Assembly (NCBI GenBank): GCA_947479475.1
Contig: CANJZW010000016.1
Span: 1 to 61,786, forward strand
DNA: 61,786 nucleotides
DNA from: Chthoniobacteraceae bacterium
GTDB taxonomy: Bacteria > Verrucomicrobiota > Verrucomicrobiia > Chthoniobacterales > Chthoniobacteraceae
Direction of reading: 5' to 3'
A program made the translations under genes and the position numbers. Shown piece after piece: positions 1 to 7,043 of the stretch; positions within the stretch are counted from its first letter, which is position 1; every line of letters begins with the position of its first letter. The notes below the pieces were generated by a model, which ran no database searches, was not told the DNA's origin, and saw only the letters and a program-made list of their open reading frames with translations.

Positions 1-174
1 ACCGAAGAGTTCTACGGTCTTGCGCCAGTCGGCCTACTGGCTGCCGTTGATTACGCCCAGGTAAAGCACCTGCCGTTGAAGCACACGCTGGCCTGAGACG
101 CGGCGGTTTTCCACGACACTCCAGTAGAGGTGTTCTTTGCCATCCTTGCGGCGCTTTTTACAACGGAGGAATAT
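1..174 (-). pseudogene. IS4/IS1634-like transposase, N-terminal relic (runs off the left edge)
   Basis: The minus strand from about 174 down reads as the typical N-terminus of a transposase family common in planctomycetes and verrucomicrobia: a Lys/Arg-rich start (FLRCKKRRKDGKEH), then LYWSVVENRR, then QRQVLYLGVINGSQ. Two lesions are visible. Where an ATG would be expected there is ATA (174-172), and an in-frame TAG lies at 36-34, where homologues usually have a polar residue before a W-R-K motif. The frame resumes after the stop (ADWRKTVELF) and leaves the window. The family assignment is by remembered consensus only. The lesions mean it is probably not expressed. Confidence 0.7.
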
Positions 175-547
175 TCCTCATGAAACCACTTTCTGAAAAA
201 GACCCGCAAGGGGGTAGGTCGGCACTACAAGCACTTTTGAAAAAACGATGCCTGCAAATGAGGAGCTTGCAACAAAAAGGCTCCCGAAAATAGCCGTTTT
301 TAGACGCGATTCCGCGAAGTAGGATTAGACTGGAACCTTTTTAGGGTGCGGCTTAGGCCATCGCCTGCGGTCTTTAGACAAAAAGAGGGGCTTTTTATGA
401 GGGGGTTTTAAGCATAGGGGTCGGATGTTTCGGCCGTGTTTGGCTGCGCTTGCTTTCGTCGCACTGGGTTCGTTTGCACCAGGTCTTGTGCTTTTGAAAG
501 CCTGTGTTGTGGGCTGGCGCCTTTTGGAAAGAGTGGTAACCTGCGCC
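175..547. other. Intergenic stretch without recognisable gene
   Basis: The 370 bases between the transposase relic and the small membrane protein gene contain no coding sequence I can support. The open frames crossing it on the minus strand are low-complexity basic shadows of the downstream gene. No clear IS end, tRNA or terminator was found. Confidence 0.5.
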
Positions 548-946
548 ATGAGTGAGTTTCTTGTGCGTTGGCTCTTGGTGGGTGGAGTTTGTGTTGGGGC
601 ATTGGCGGCTGCCGGTGTCAGGGCGGGCGGGTTTTTAGGCTGGCTGCTTGCCGGACTTTGGCTGGGGTTTTGCAATGCCGCGTTGAGGCCGGTGGTTTTG
701 CGTGTGAAATGGCGGGCATGGGCGCTGCCCGCCGCTCTGCTGGTTGTTCTCGCCGCGCTGAACACGCTGCTTTTTGTGAGCGCCAGCTCCTGGCTTCCGC
801 TTTCTGGATCACCGGAGCCTCTGGTTCTGGCACTTGCGATCGCTGCCGTGACGGCGTGCAGTTTCGGCGTCTCCGTGCGTTTTCGAGCCCACGACGGACA
901 ATGGCACTGGATCACCTACCACGGTTCCGTTACGAAAAAGGGATGA
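548..946 (+). CDS. Small membrane protein of the PF04020 ('phage holin IV'/DUF360)-like family
   Basis: A 132-residue protein with four hydrophobic segments, roughly residues 4-22, 28-48, 55-75 and 88-107, and a charged tail. The central signature LGFCNAALRPVV is the hallmark of the widespread small four-helix membrane family misnamed 'phage holin'. Its cellular role is unknown and it is not evidence for a prophage. The ATG at 548 is preferred over an in-frame ATG at 425 because homology starts at MSEFLVRW. The gene ends in an ATGA overlap with trpF, so the two are probably translationally coupled. Confidence 0.7.
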   Translation: MSEFLVRWLLVGGVCVGALAAAGVRAGGFLGWLLAGLWLGFCNAALRPVVLRVKWRAWALPAALLVVLAALNTLLFVSASSWLPLSGSPEPLVLALAIAAVTACSFGVSVRFRAHDGQWHWITYHGSVTKKG

Positions 947-1665
947 CCCACGGAGCCCCAGTTTTAGCCGCCCCATTGGAGGCGAAGGATTCGTCATCCT
1001 CCGCTGGCGGGCCTGCCCCTTTGCAGCGGGTGCGAGTTAAAATTTGCGGCCTTACCACCCCGGCGGACGCCGAGGCGGCCATCCACGCTGGGGCCGATGC
1101 GCTAGGCTTCAACACTTGGTCTGGCAGTCGGCGTTTTCTCAATCTGGATCAGGCCTCAGATTGGATCCGCGGTCTTCCCACTTTCGTCACACGAGTCGCC
1201 CTCTGCGTGAATGCCTCGCTGGAGGCCGCTTCCGCTTTCGCCAGACTCCCATTCATCGATGTCGTGCAGCTTCACGGGGATGAAAGTCCTAATTTTTGCC
1301 AACAGCTGGCGGACCTTTCCGGAAGGCCGCTGATTCGCGCTGTGCGGTTGGAGTCCTTTGAGCAGGGGGCGAACCTCGCGCTTTGGGGGACCCGGCACGT
1401 TCTCATCGATGCGGCCGTCGCCGGGGCTTACGGCGGAACCGGCGCCCGCCTGGATCTGGATCTCGCCTCGCGCACGGTCGCGCACTGCAAGGGCTTGTGC
1501 ATCACCCTCGCGGGGGGCCTTGATCCGGATAATGTCGCGGAGGCGGTTCGCCGCGTCCGGCCTTATGCGGTGGACGTGGCCAGCGGCGTCGAAAGTGCGC
1601 CGGGACGCAAGGATGCCTCCAAAATGAGGGACTTTGTGCAGGCGGTGGCCGGGGCGTGTGTATGA
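943..1665 (+). CDS. trpF: Phosphoribosylanthranilate isomerase
   Basis: A 240-residue TIM-barrel enzyme that converts phosphoribosylanthranilate to carboxyphenylaminodeoxyribulose phosphate in tryptophan synthesis. The chain has the diagnostic VKICGLT near residue 32 (general base Cys), DVVQLHGDE in mid-chain with GADALGF before it, and the C-terminal phosphate-binding LAGGLDPDNV followed by VDVASGVESAPGRKD. An N-terminal extension of about 28 residues precedes the barrel. The ATG at 943 overlaps the upstream stop as ATGA, which supports this start. No other trp gene is nearby. Confidence 0.92.
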   Translation: MTHGAPVLAAPLEAKDSSSSAGGPAPLQRVRVKICGLTTPADAEAAIHAGADALGFNTWSGSRRFLNLDQASDWIRGLPTFVTRVALCVNASLEAASAFARLPFIDVVQLHGDESPNFCQQLADLSGRPLIRAVRLESFEQGANLALWGTRHVLIDAAVAGAYGGTGARLDLDLASRTVAHCKGLCITLAGGLDPDNVAEAVRRVRPYAVDVASGVESAPGRKDASKMRDFVQAVAGACV

Positions 1666-1746
1666 TTTTCAACCCTGGCGGGTGCCGTGTGCCGCTGCGG
1701 AGCGTTCCTTCTGGGATTCCGGAATGAATCGCGGTAGGCTTAGGAA

Positions 1747-2097
1747 ATGCGAGTTGAACGTTTGAAATACATCATTTGGGCGAAGGATATGGCCCGCGCG
1801 GTCAAGTTTTACAGGGAGGTTTTTGACGGCGAGATGATCCGTGAAAACGAGGTGGTGTGTGAAGTCCGGATCGCGGATTCCATTGTCGGGATCCACTGCG
1901 GTGGCGAGTCCGAGCGGACGTGGACGGGCATGGCGTTTCAGGTGGCCGATCTTTTTGAGGGGTGTGCGTTGATCAATGCACACGGCGGACAGGTGCTTCG
2001 CGAGCCCATCGACACTCCCGAGGAGGCCGCCCATTTGGCGATGTGCGTGGATCCCGAAGGAAACGAGATTATGCTCACGAAGGCGCGTCAGCATTAG
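1747..2097 (+). CDS. VOC (glyoxalase/bleomycin resistance) family protein
   Basis: A 116-residue single-domain vicinal-oxygen-chelate protein. Family features are the opening strand YIIWAKDMARAVKFYREVF (substrate-side helix after the first strand) and the closing DPEGNEIMLT strand that normally carries a metal-ligand Glu. The pattern fits the broad glyoxalase/dioxygenase fold, but the substrate cannot be read from sequence. The gene starts at ATG 1747 and is followed after 13 bases by the Fur-family gene, so they may be co-transcribed. Confidence 0.75.
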   Translation: MRVERLKYIIWAKDMARAVKFYREVFDGEMIRENEVVCEVRIADSIVGIHCGGESERTWTGMAFQVADLFEGCALINAHGGQVLREPIDTPEEAAHLAMCVDPEGNEIMLTKARQH

Positions 2098-2110
2098 CCG
2101 GCGTAGAGGT

Positions 2111-2572
2111 ATGGAACCCCACGAACACACGCATTCTGAGGGGGAGGAAGCGCTCCGTTTGGAGGGCGCTTTGGAAGTGCTCCGAGGCGCGGGCCATCGA
2201 ATCACCTCGCCGCGAAAGGCCCTTTTAAAGGTGCTGATTCACGAACACGGCCCCTTCAGCGCGGATGAACTGCACCGGTTGCTCCCTCCTGGAATGTGCG
2301 ATCCCGTGACCGTTTACCGTTCCATAGGGGCGCTGGAGGAGACCAACTTGGTGAGGCGGTGCGACTTTGGGGATGGGACCTACCGGTATGAGTTCAATAC
2401 GGGGGAGCACCATCACCACCACATCATCTGCCGCCAGTGTTCCAGCGTGAAGAATCTGGATGTGTGTTTTGCTGATGGGTTGGAACGTTTGGTGCGTCAA
2501 ATGGGATACGCCAACGTGACCCACACTCTCGAAATTTTTGGCACCTGCGTGGATTGCCAGAAGGCCAAGTAG
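2111..2572 (+). CDS. Fur-family transcriptional regulator
   Basis: A 153-residue metalloregulator. An N-terminal winged helix covers about residues 18-85 (ITSPRKALLKVL, then VTVYRSIGALEETNLV, the recognition helix). A dimerisation and metal-binding half has the His cluster EHHHHHIICRQC and a terminal CVDC, so a structural CxxC...CxxC zinc site is present. The family represses iron, zinc or peroxide genes; the metal specificity (Fur, Zur or PerR) is not decidable here. The start ATG at 2111 is preferred over an in-frame upstream one at 1976 that lies inside the VOC gene. Confidence 0.88.
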   Translation: MEPHEHTHSEGEEALRLEGALEVLRGAGHRITSPRKALLKVLIHEHGPFSADELHRLLPPGMCDPVTVYRSIGALEETNLVRRCDFGDGTYRYEFNTGEHHHHHIICRQCSSVKNLDVCFADGLERLVRQMGYANVTHTLEIFGTCVDCQKAK

Positions 2573-2948
2573 GCGCCGTTCGCTGGAAAACTGGGATTGG
2601 GGGGTTGGGATTGGGGGGCTTCACAAGGGCACCTGCGGCGTCCTCTGGACACTTTGCTACTGGCTCTACCTCCGGAAGGTGTTCATCCGGATCTGAAGAG
2701 GCAGGGAGAACACAATCTAAAGACATCCGTGGCACGACTTGATCTCAAGATAGACGTTTACTCCTTTTTGGTAATGTATCCACCTTATAACAAACGGTCT
2801 AAATCAGACTTTCAAGTAATCCATACGCATTCATGATTTGATTCCAAATTTTGCTGGGGAACGTCTGTTGAATGGGCGCGATTGCGCGGCTCTCCCGTGG
2901 CGGACTATTGCAGGACTGAACCTGGTGTAGCTCCCTGGATAAGATATT
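2573..2948. other. Intergenic stretch without recognisable gene
   Basis: About 375 bases lie between convergent genes. The first part has a G-rich direct repeat (GGATTGGGGGG-like units near 2595-2625). From about 2730 to 2870 the sequence becomes clearly more AT-rich than its neighbours. A 79-codon open frame (2597-2836, +) has no recognisable features and is not annotated as a gene. Confidence 0.5.
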
Positions 2949-3548
2949 CTACGAAAGCAGCTTGCTGAGTAGTGGGACCTGTAAGCCCCAGCCGAAAAAG
3001 CCGGACAGCCCCATCACGGCGCCGAACACCACAAACACGACGGCCAGAGCAAAAAGCGTCCGGCGCCGCACCAGTGCGGCAACCCCGGAGAGCGCAATGC
3101 CCACGGACATCGTGGCATCCGAAAGGTCGAATTGATCGTCCACTTTGTTCAGATCGTCGTACGTTGTCTGCCAGGCTTCCGCCTTCGTTTTGATCTCCGC
3201 TTTTTCGATCTCGTATTTTTGGACCTTCTTCTGGAAGTCGGCGATTTTTTTGTCCAACTCCGCCAACGCTTCCGGGGTGGCCGTGCTGGTGAGCATCTTC
3301 AGGCTTTGCAGTTGTTCGAGGGTGCCCTCGGCGATGTGTTGTTTGGTGCTTTTGGCCTGGTAGTAGGACCATTCATTGATCCGTCTCGCCTGGGCGTCTT
3401 GCATGGCCTGGTTGATGTTGCCGTCTTTGACATTGGTGAAGGCCATGAAAGTGCCTGCCAGAGCCACCGTCAGGGAGATGCCTGTAATCAGTGCGGAATC
3501 TTCCGCCTTTGTTTCCGATGGAATGTGCGCTTCAGTTTTGTCGGTCAT
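2949..3548 (-). CDS. DUF4337-like membrane protein
   Basis: A 199-residue protein with an N-terminal transmembrane helix (LITGISLTVALAGTFMAF, about residues 17-36), a long Gln/Lys/Glu-rich helical middle likely to form a coiled coil (about 40-130), and two C-terminal hydrophobic helices ending in FGAVMGLSGFFGWG. The order fits the DUF4337 family, whose function is unknown. ATG 3548 is chosen because it begins MTDKTEAH and avoids running into the upstream gene; no strong Shine-Dalgarno is visible. Confidence 0.65.
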   Translation of the reverse strand: MTDKTEAHIPSETKAEDSALITGISLTVALAGTFMAFTNVKDGNINQAMQDAQARRINEWSYYQAKSTKQHIAEGTLEQLQSLKMLTSTATPEALAELDKKIADFQKKVQKYEIEKAEIKTKAEAWQTTYDDLNKVDDQFDLSDATMSVGIALSGVAALVRRRTLFALAVVFVVFGAVMGLSGFFGWGLQVPLLSKLLS

Positions 3549-3579
3549 GGTCTGATGGGGTAATTTGCCTGATCTTAAA

Positions 3580-4266
3580 TTAGAGTAACAAACGGGCGCG
3601 TTCGAGGACTTCTTGGGTGAGGCAGGCCGGTTGAATGGCACTCCCTAAAAGAGAAGCAAAGTCCGAGGCCTGCGGAAAATTGGAGCTGCCAACTTGGATG
3701 CTCCCCTGATGGAGCAGTCCGGCGCGAGTGCGGCGCTGGCCGGCTCCGGCGACCTTGACGCACCCAAGGAGAAGGTCGTCTGTGACTGGATTTTCAAAAC
3801 ACGAGCTGGAGCATTGTGGTGCGTTTTCTTGCGCCGTGGTGACGCCGGGGAAGGCGCCCCGGAGCGCGTGCGCCAGAGCTCCATGAACGAGCCGATAAGA
3901 CTCTGCCGGTCTCACGGATGCAAACGCCTCCGCGCGCGGGACGATCAATGAATAGGGCGCGTCCTCCGTGTGCAAGACGGTTCCGCCGCCTGTCCAGCGG
4001 CGCACCACGGGCAATCCGGGGTATTGGGTGACGGCTTTCTCGAGGGACTGAAAGTAGCCGATGGTCACGCAAGGGCCTGCCCATCGGTAAAAGCGCAGAA
4101 TGGGGAGTGGTGTTGTCTCAAGTAACACCTTGTCCACCGCCATTTGGAGAGCTGCCTCCCGGGGCTCCAGATCTTCGAGAACCTGCAGCAGTGTGAAAAT
4201 CGGAGCCTCGTTGTGGCGCTCGGGGCTCACACCGCAGGGGTCGTCGCCTTCATCTTTTCCAGCCAT
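3580..4266 (-). CDS. Lipoate-protein ligase / octanoyltransferase family protein
   Basis: A 228-residue BPL/LplA/LipM-type protein. Visible motifs are RRWTGGGTVLH (lipoyl or octanoyl binding), a CF dipeptide at the position of the acyl-accepting Cys of LipM-like octanoyltransferases, and KVAGAGQRRTRAGLLHQGS containing the invariant Lys. It should attach or transfer lipoyl groups to 2-oxoacid dehydrogenases or GcvH. ATG 4266 overlaps the upstream gene by 40 bases. An alternative GTG at 4230 overlaps its stop as GTGA and would give 216 residues; I cannot decide between them. Confidence 0.8.
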   Translation of the reverse strand: MAGKDEGDDPCGVSPERHNEAPIFTLLQVLEDLEPREAALQMAVDKVLLETTPLPILRFYRWAGPCVTIGYFQSLEKAVTQYPGLPVVRRWTGGGTVLHTEDAPYSLIVPRAEAFASVRPAESYRLVHGALAHALRGAFPGVTTAQENAPQCSSSCFENPVTDDLLLGCVKVAGAGQRRTRAGLLHQGSIQVGSSNFPQASDFASLLGSAIQPACLTQEVLERARLLL

Positions 4267-5345
4267 TCTTTGTGGATGAGGGGGGAAATTTCAGACGGTT
4301 TAATTTCACTGCGGCCGCCCCAAAACACGTTGGTGTAGCTCACTGGGATGCCGCAATTCACAAGGTGCGCGTCGATGGCCGCCTTGTGTTCCAGGACGCG
4401 GCCCTTGTCGGTGCCGTGGGCCACGGACATGATGTTGACGTTGTTAAAATCCGGGCCGCCTTCGCGCCAGTAGCAATGTGTTAGGATTTCGTGCCGGCCC
4501 ACTTCGCCACCTGCTTCAATTTCGCGGCCCTGCGGAACCGCCCAGTGGAAGAGCGCGTTGAAACGGGTGACGCGCACTCCAGTTTGTGAGGGTTTGACGT
4601 GTTCGAGGAAGGTTGAGAAACGGCCGATCACCTTGCGTGATTGCAGGTTTTCAGCGATTTGGAAAAACTCCTCCAATTCCACTCCCGCAGCTTTGGCTCG
4701 GGCTGCCCACGGGTTGGGTGTGAGTTCGTGCGGTTCAAATTCGCGCTTTATTTCCAAAAGGACGCGCCACTCCAGTTCGTTCAAAGGCACGTTGTGGATG
4801 GGCATCATCTGGGCCGCTTTTTCGATTCGGTCACCAGGTTCGATCGTCTTCCGGCGCACATGGCCCACCCCAAGGGCGAAGATGCCGCGGGCGGGCATGA
4901 GTTTGTATTTTTCGCAGCCGGTGTGGCGCATCAATTCCTGGCAGTGCACGTCCATGGAGGTGCCCACTGGAACCTTCAAGGTGGTCCAGAGGCGGTACTC
5001 CGAACCGGGGGTTTGCTGGTCGGTGGAACGCACCACGACATGTCCGCTGAAGGGGTCCTGCTGGAACATGAAGTCAAAGGCGCTGTTGAGCTTGTCTTCA
5101 CTCACGCGCCAGGCCACGAGCGCCCCGTCTGCAAGATTTGGGGCGATAAGGGTTTGGCGAACGCGGCGGATGGTCCCCGCTTCGAGCATGGTCCGGATTC
5201 GCGTCAGAACGGTGTCGAGATCGACCCCCGAGAGGCGCGCGATTTCCGCAAAAGGTTCGCGGACGAATCCCTGAATTTTGTCCTCGGAAATCGCGAGAAT
5301 CTGCGAGTTAACGGGGTCTGTATGTTCGACGGAAATGGCGCTCAT
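4227..5345 (-). CDS. Tandem AsnC-like / siroheme decarboxylase (AhbAB)-like fusion protein
   Basis: A 372-residue protein with two repeats. Each has an AsnC-type winged helix (about 12-65 and 185-245) followed by an AhbA/AhbB-type ferredoxin-like domain. The first domain carries EYRLWTTL (116-123), the second THCYWREG (289-296) and NIMSVAHG (304-311), both matching the siroheme decarboxylase family signatures. The family contains AhbA/AhbB and NirD/L/G/H, which decarboxylate siroheme to didecarboxysiroheme; fusions such as NirDL exist. No ahbC, ahbD or nirJ is present here, but siroheme-dependent cysI lies just upstream beyond proS. It may instead be a siroheme-sensing regulator. Confidence 0.7.
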   Translation of the reverse strand: MSAISVEHTDPVNSQILAISEDKIQGFVREPFAEIARLSGVDLDTVLTRIRTMLEAGTIRRVRQTLIAPNLADGALVAWRVSEDKLNSAFDFMFQQDPFSGHVVVRSTDQQTPGSEYRLWTTLKVPVGTSMDVHCQELMRHTGCEKYKLMPARGIFALGVGHVRRKTIEPGDRIEKAAQMMPIHNVPLNELEWRVLLEIKREFEPHELTPNPWAARAKAAGVELEEFFQIAENLQSRKVIGRFSTFLEHVKPSQTGVRVTRFNALFHWAVPQGREIEAGGEVGRHEILTHCYWREGGPDFNNVNIMSVAHGTDKGRVLEHKAAIDAHLVNCGIPVSYTNVFWGGRSEIKPSEISPLIHKEWLEKMKATTPAV

Positions 5346-5427
5346 TGTTTGGGATGGGTCGGGGTTGAAAGAGGGAAGGGGATCCGATGGGGGCCGATCG
5401 CGGCAGACTTCTCTTTGGGGTGGCCGG

Positions 5428-6966
5428 TTAGTAAGACTTGGCGAAGAGAACCCTGCGAGCGCTGGGTTCTCCAGTGATCACGCAATGACCGGGCTCTTCG
5501 GCCCCCGGAATTTGCCCGGGAGTGGGGATGCAGCGGATCGTGACTTTGAGGTCTTCTTTGATCTGGGTTTCGACCTCGGCAGAGCCGTTCCAATGGGCCA
5601 GGGCAAAGCCGCCGTGAACCTCCGGCTTGTCCGGATTCTTGGCGGTGAAGAAGGCGTAAAACTCTTCTTTAGTGTCAATCCGCACCGTGTGTTCGTCGCG
5701 GTGCGCTGTCGCCCGGTTGAGAAGGGTGGCCTGGATATCGTCGAGGATTGTGGCGACCGTATCCACGAATTCGGCGTTTGTGGGAAAGCTCTTTTCCTTG
5801 TGCGCGCGGTCGCGGCGGGCGACGGCCACGGTTCCTTTTTCCAGATCACGCGGGCCGATTTCGACGCGGAGGGGGGCGCCTTTTTTGATCCACTCCCAAT
5901 TTTTCGTGCCGCCGTTCACATCACGCGCATCGACTTCGACGCGCAGCGGGTCGCCATGATAACGGACTTCGCGCAGTTTTGCGGCAAGCGCGTAAGCGGC
6001 GTCGAGAACTGCGGCCCGCGTTTCCTCCTTGGGAACCACGGGGAGAATGACCACGTGTGAGGTGGCGACGCGGGGCGGCAGCACGGCGCCGTCATCGTCA
6101 CCGTGGGCCATGAGCAGCGTTCCGATAAGGCGTGTGCTCACCCCCCAGCTCGTGGTCCACGCAAACTCCTGCGTGTTGGTGCGGGAAAGGAATTTGATCT
6201 CGCTGGCTTTGGCGAAATTTTGTCCAAGGAAGTGTGAGGTGCCCGCCTGGACGGCTTTGCGGTCCTGGACCATGGCCTCGATACAGAGGGTCTGCACAGC
6301 CCCGGGGAAACGCTCTCCCGCGCTCTTTTCCCCCGTGTACACGGGCAGCGCGAGGTGTTCGCGGGCGAAGGTCTCGTAGACTCCGAGCATCTTTTGAGTT
6401 TCCTCCAGAGCCTCGGCTTCGGTTTCGTGGGCCGTGTGGCCTTCCTGCCACAAAAATTCCGCGGTTCTCAAAAAGAGCCGGGGCCGCATTTCCCAACGCA
6501 CCACATTGGCCCACTGATTGATCAAAATCGGCAGATCCCGGTAACTCTGCACCCATTTGGCGTAGGTTGCCCCAATGATGGTTTCGCTTGTGGGGCGGAT
6601 AACCAGGGGTTCGGCCAATTGGGAGCTGGGCGCCGGGCGCAGCGCACCGTCCGGACCCGCTTCCAGCCGATGATGGGTGACGATGGCGCATTCCTTCGCA
6701 AAACCCTCCACATGCTGGGCTTCTTTGGCGAGATAGGAGAGTGGGATAAAGAGGGGGAAGTACGCGTTCTTGTGGCCCGTGGCCTTAAACATACCGTCCA
6801 GCGTGTGCTGGATGTTTTCCCAAAGGCCGTAACCCCACGGCTTGATCACCATGCAGCCGCGGACGTCCGATGGTTCTGCAAGTTCAGCGGCGCGGACAAC
6901 TTGCTGGTACCACTCGGCAAAGTCTGCGGCGCGGGTGGGGGAAATGGCGGAGGTGGGCTGGCTCAT
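5428..6966 (-). CDS. proS: Prolyl-tRNA synthetase, archaeal/eukaryotic type
   Basis: A 512-residue class II synthetase charging tRNA-Pro. Class II motif 2 is seen as VVRWEMRPRLFLRTAEFLWQEGHT and motif 3 as GTLLMAHGDDDGAVLPPRVA. The N-terminal WGYGLWENIQ and the Cys-poor C-terminal domain ending in a Tyr (AKSY) are characteristic of the short 'ProS type 3' lacking the bacterial editing insertion. ATG 6966 (MSQPTSA) is preferred; an upstream TTG at 7005 has a purine-rich run only about two bases away and would add 13 residues. Confidence 0.93.
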   Translation of the reverse strand: MSQPTSAISPTRAADFAEWYQQVVRAAELAEPSDVRGCMVIKPWGYGLWENIQHTLDGMFKATGHKNAYFPLFIPLSYLAKEAQHVEGFAKECAIVTHHRLEAGPDGALRPAPSSQLAEPLVIRPTSETIIGATYAKWVQSYRDLPILINQWANVVRWEMRPRLFLRTAEFLWQEGHTAHETEAEALEETQKMLGVYETFAREHLALPVYTGEKSAGERFPGAVQTLCIEAMVQDRKAVQAGTSHFLGQNFAKASEIKFLSRTNTQEFAWTTSWGVSTRLIGTLLMAHGDDDGAVLPPRVATSHVVILPVVPKEETRAAVLDAAYALAAKLREVRYHGDPLRVEVDARDVNGGTKNWEWIKKGAPLRVEIGPRDLEKGTVAVARRDRAHKEKSFPTNAEFVDTVATILDDIQATLLNRATAHRDEHTVRIDTKEEFYAFFTAKNPDKPEVHGGFALAHWNGSAEVETQIKEDLKVTIRCIPTPGQIPGAEEPGHCVITGEPSARRVLFAKSY

Positions 6967-7043
6967 GGGAAAAGAAAAAGGGGCTGGTAACACGGGGGGC
7001 TTCAATCCCTCCCAGGCGGTGTCGCCAGCCCCGCAATGGGTGT

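Noticed and set aside
325-915. Basic minus-strand open frame over the membrane-protein gene
   Set aside because: Composition is low-complexity Ser/Thr/Pro/Lys, and the opposite strand has a recognisable protein with coupled start into trpF.
548-946. Evidence for a prophage from the 'holin' family name
   Set aside because: This family is a common chromosomal membrane protein; no phage structural, integrase or lysis genes are nearby.
2597-2836. 79-codon plus-strand open frame in the gap after the Fur gene
   Set aside because: No recognisable domain, no ribosome-binding site and skewed composition; could be real but cannot be supported.
4641-6060. Plus-strand open frames opposite the AsnC-like gene and proS
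   Set aside because: They overlap recognised proteins on the minus strand and show no family signatures.
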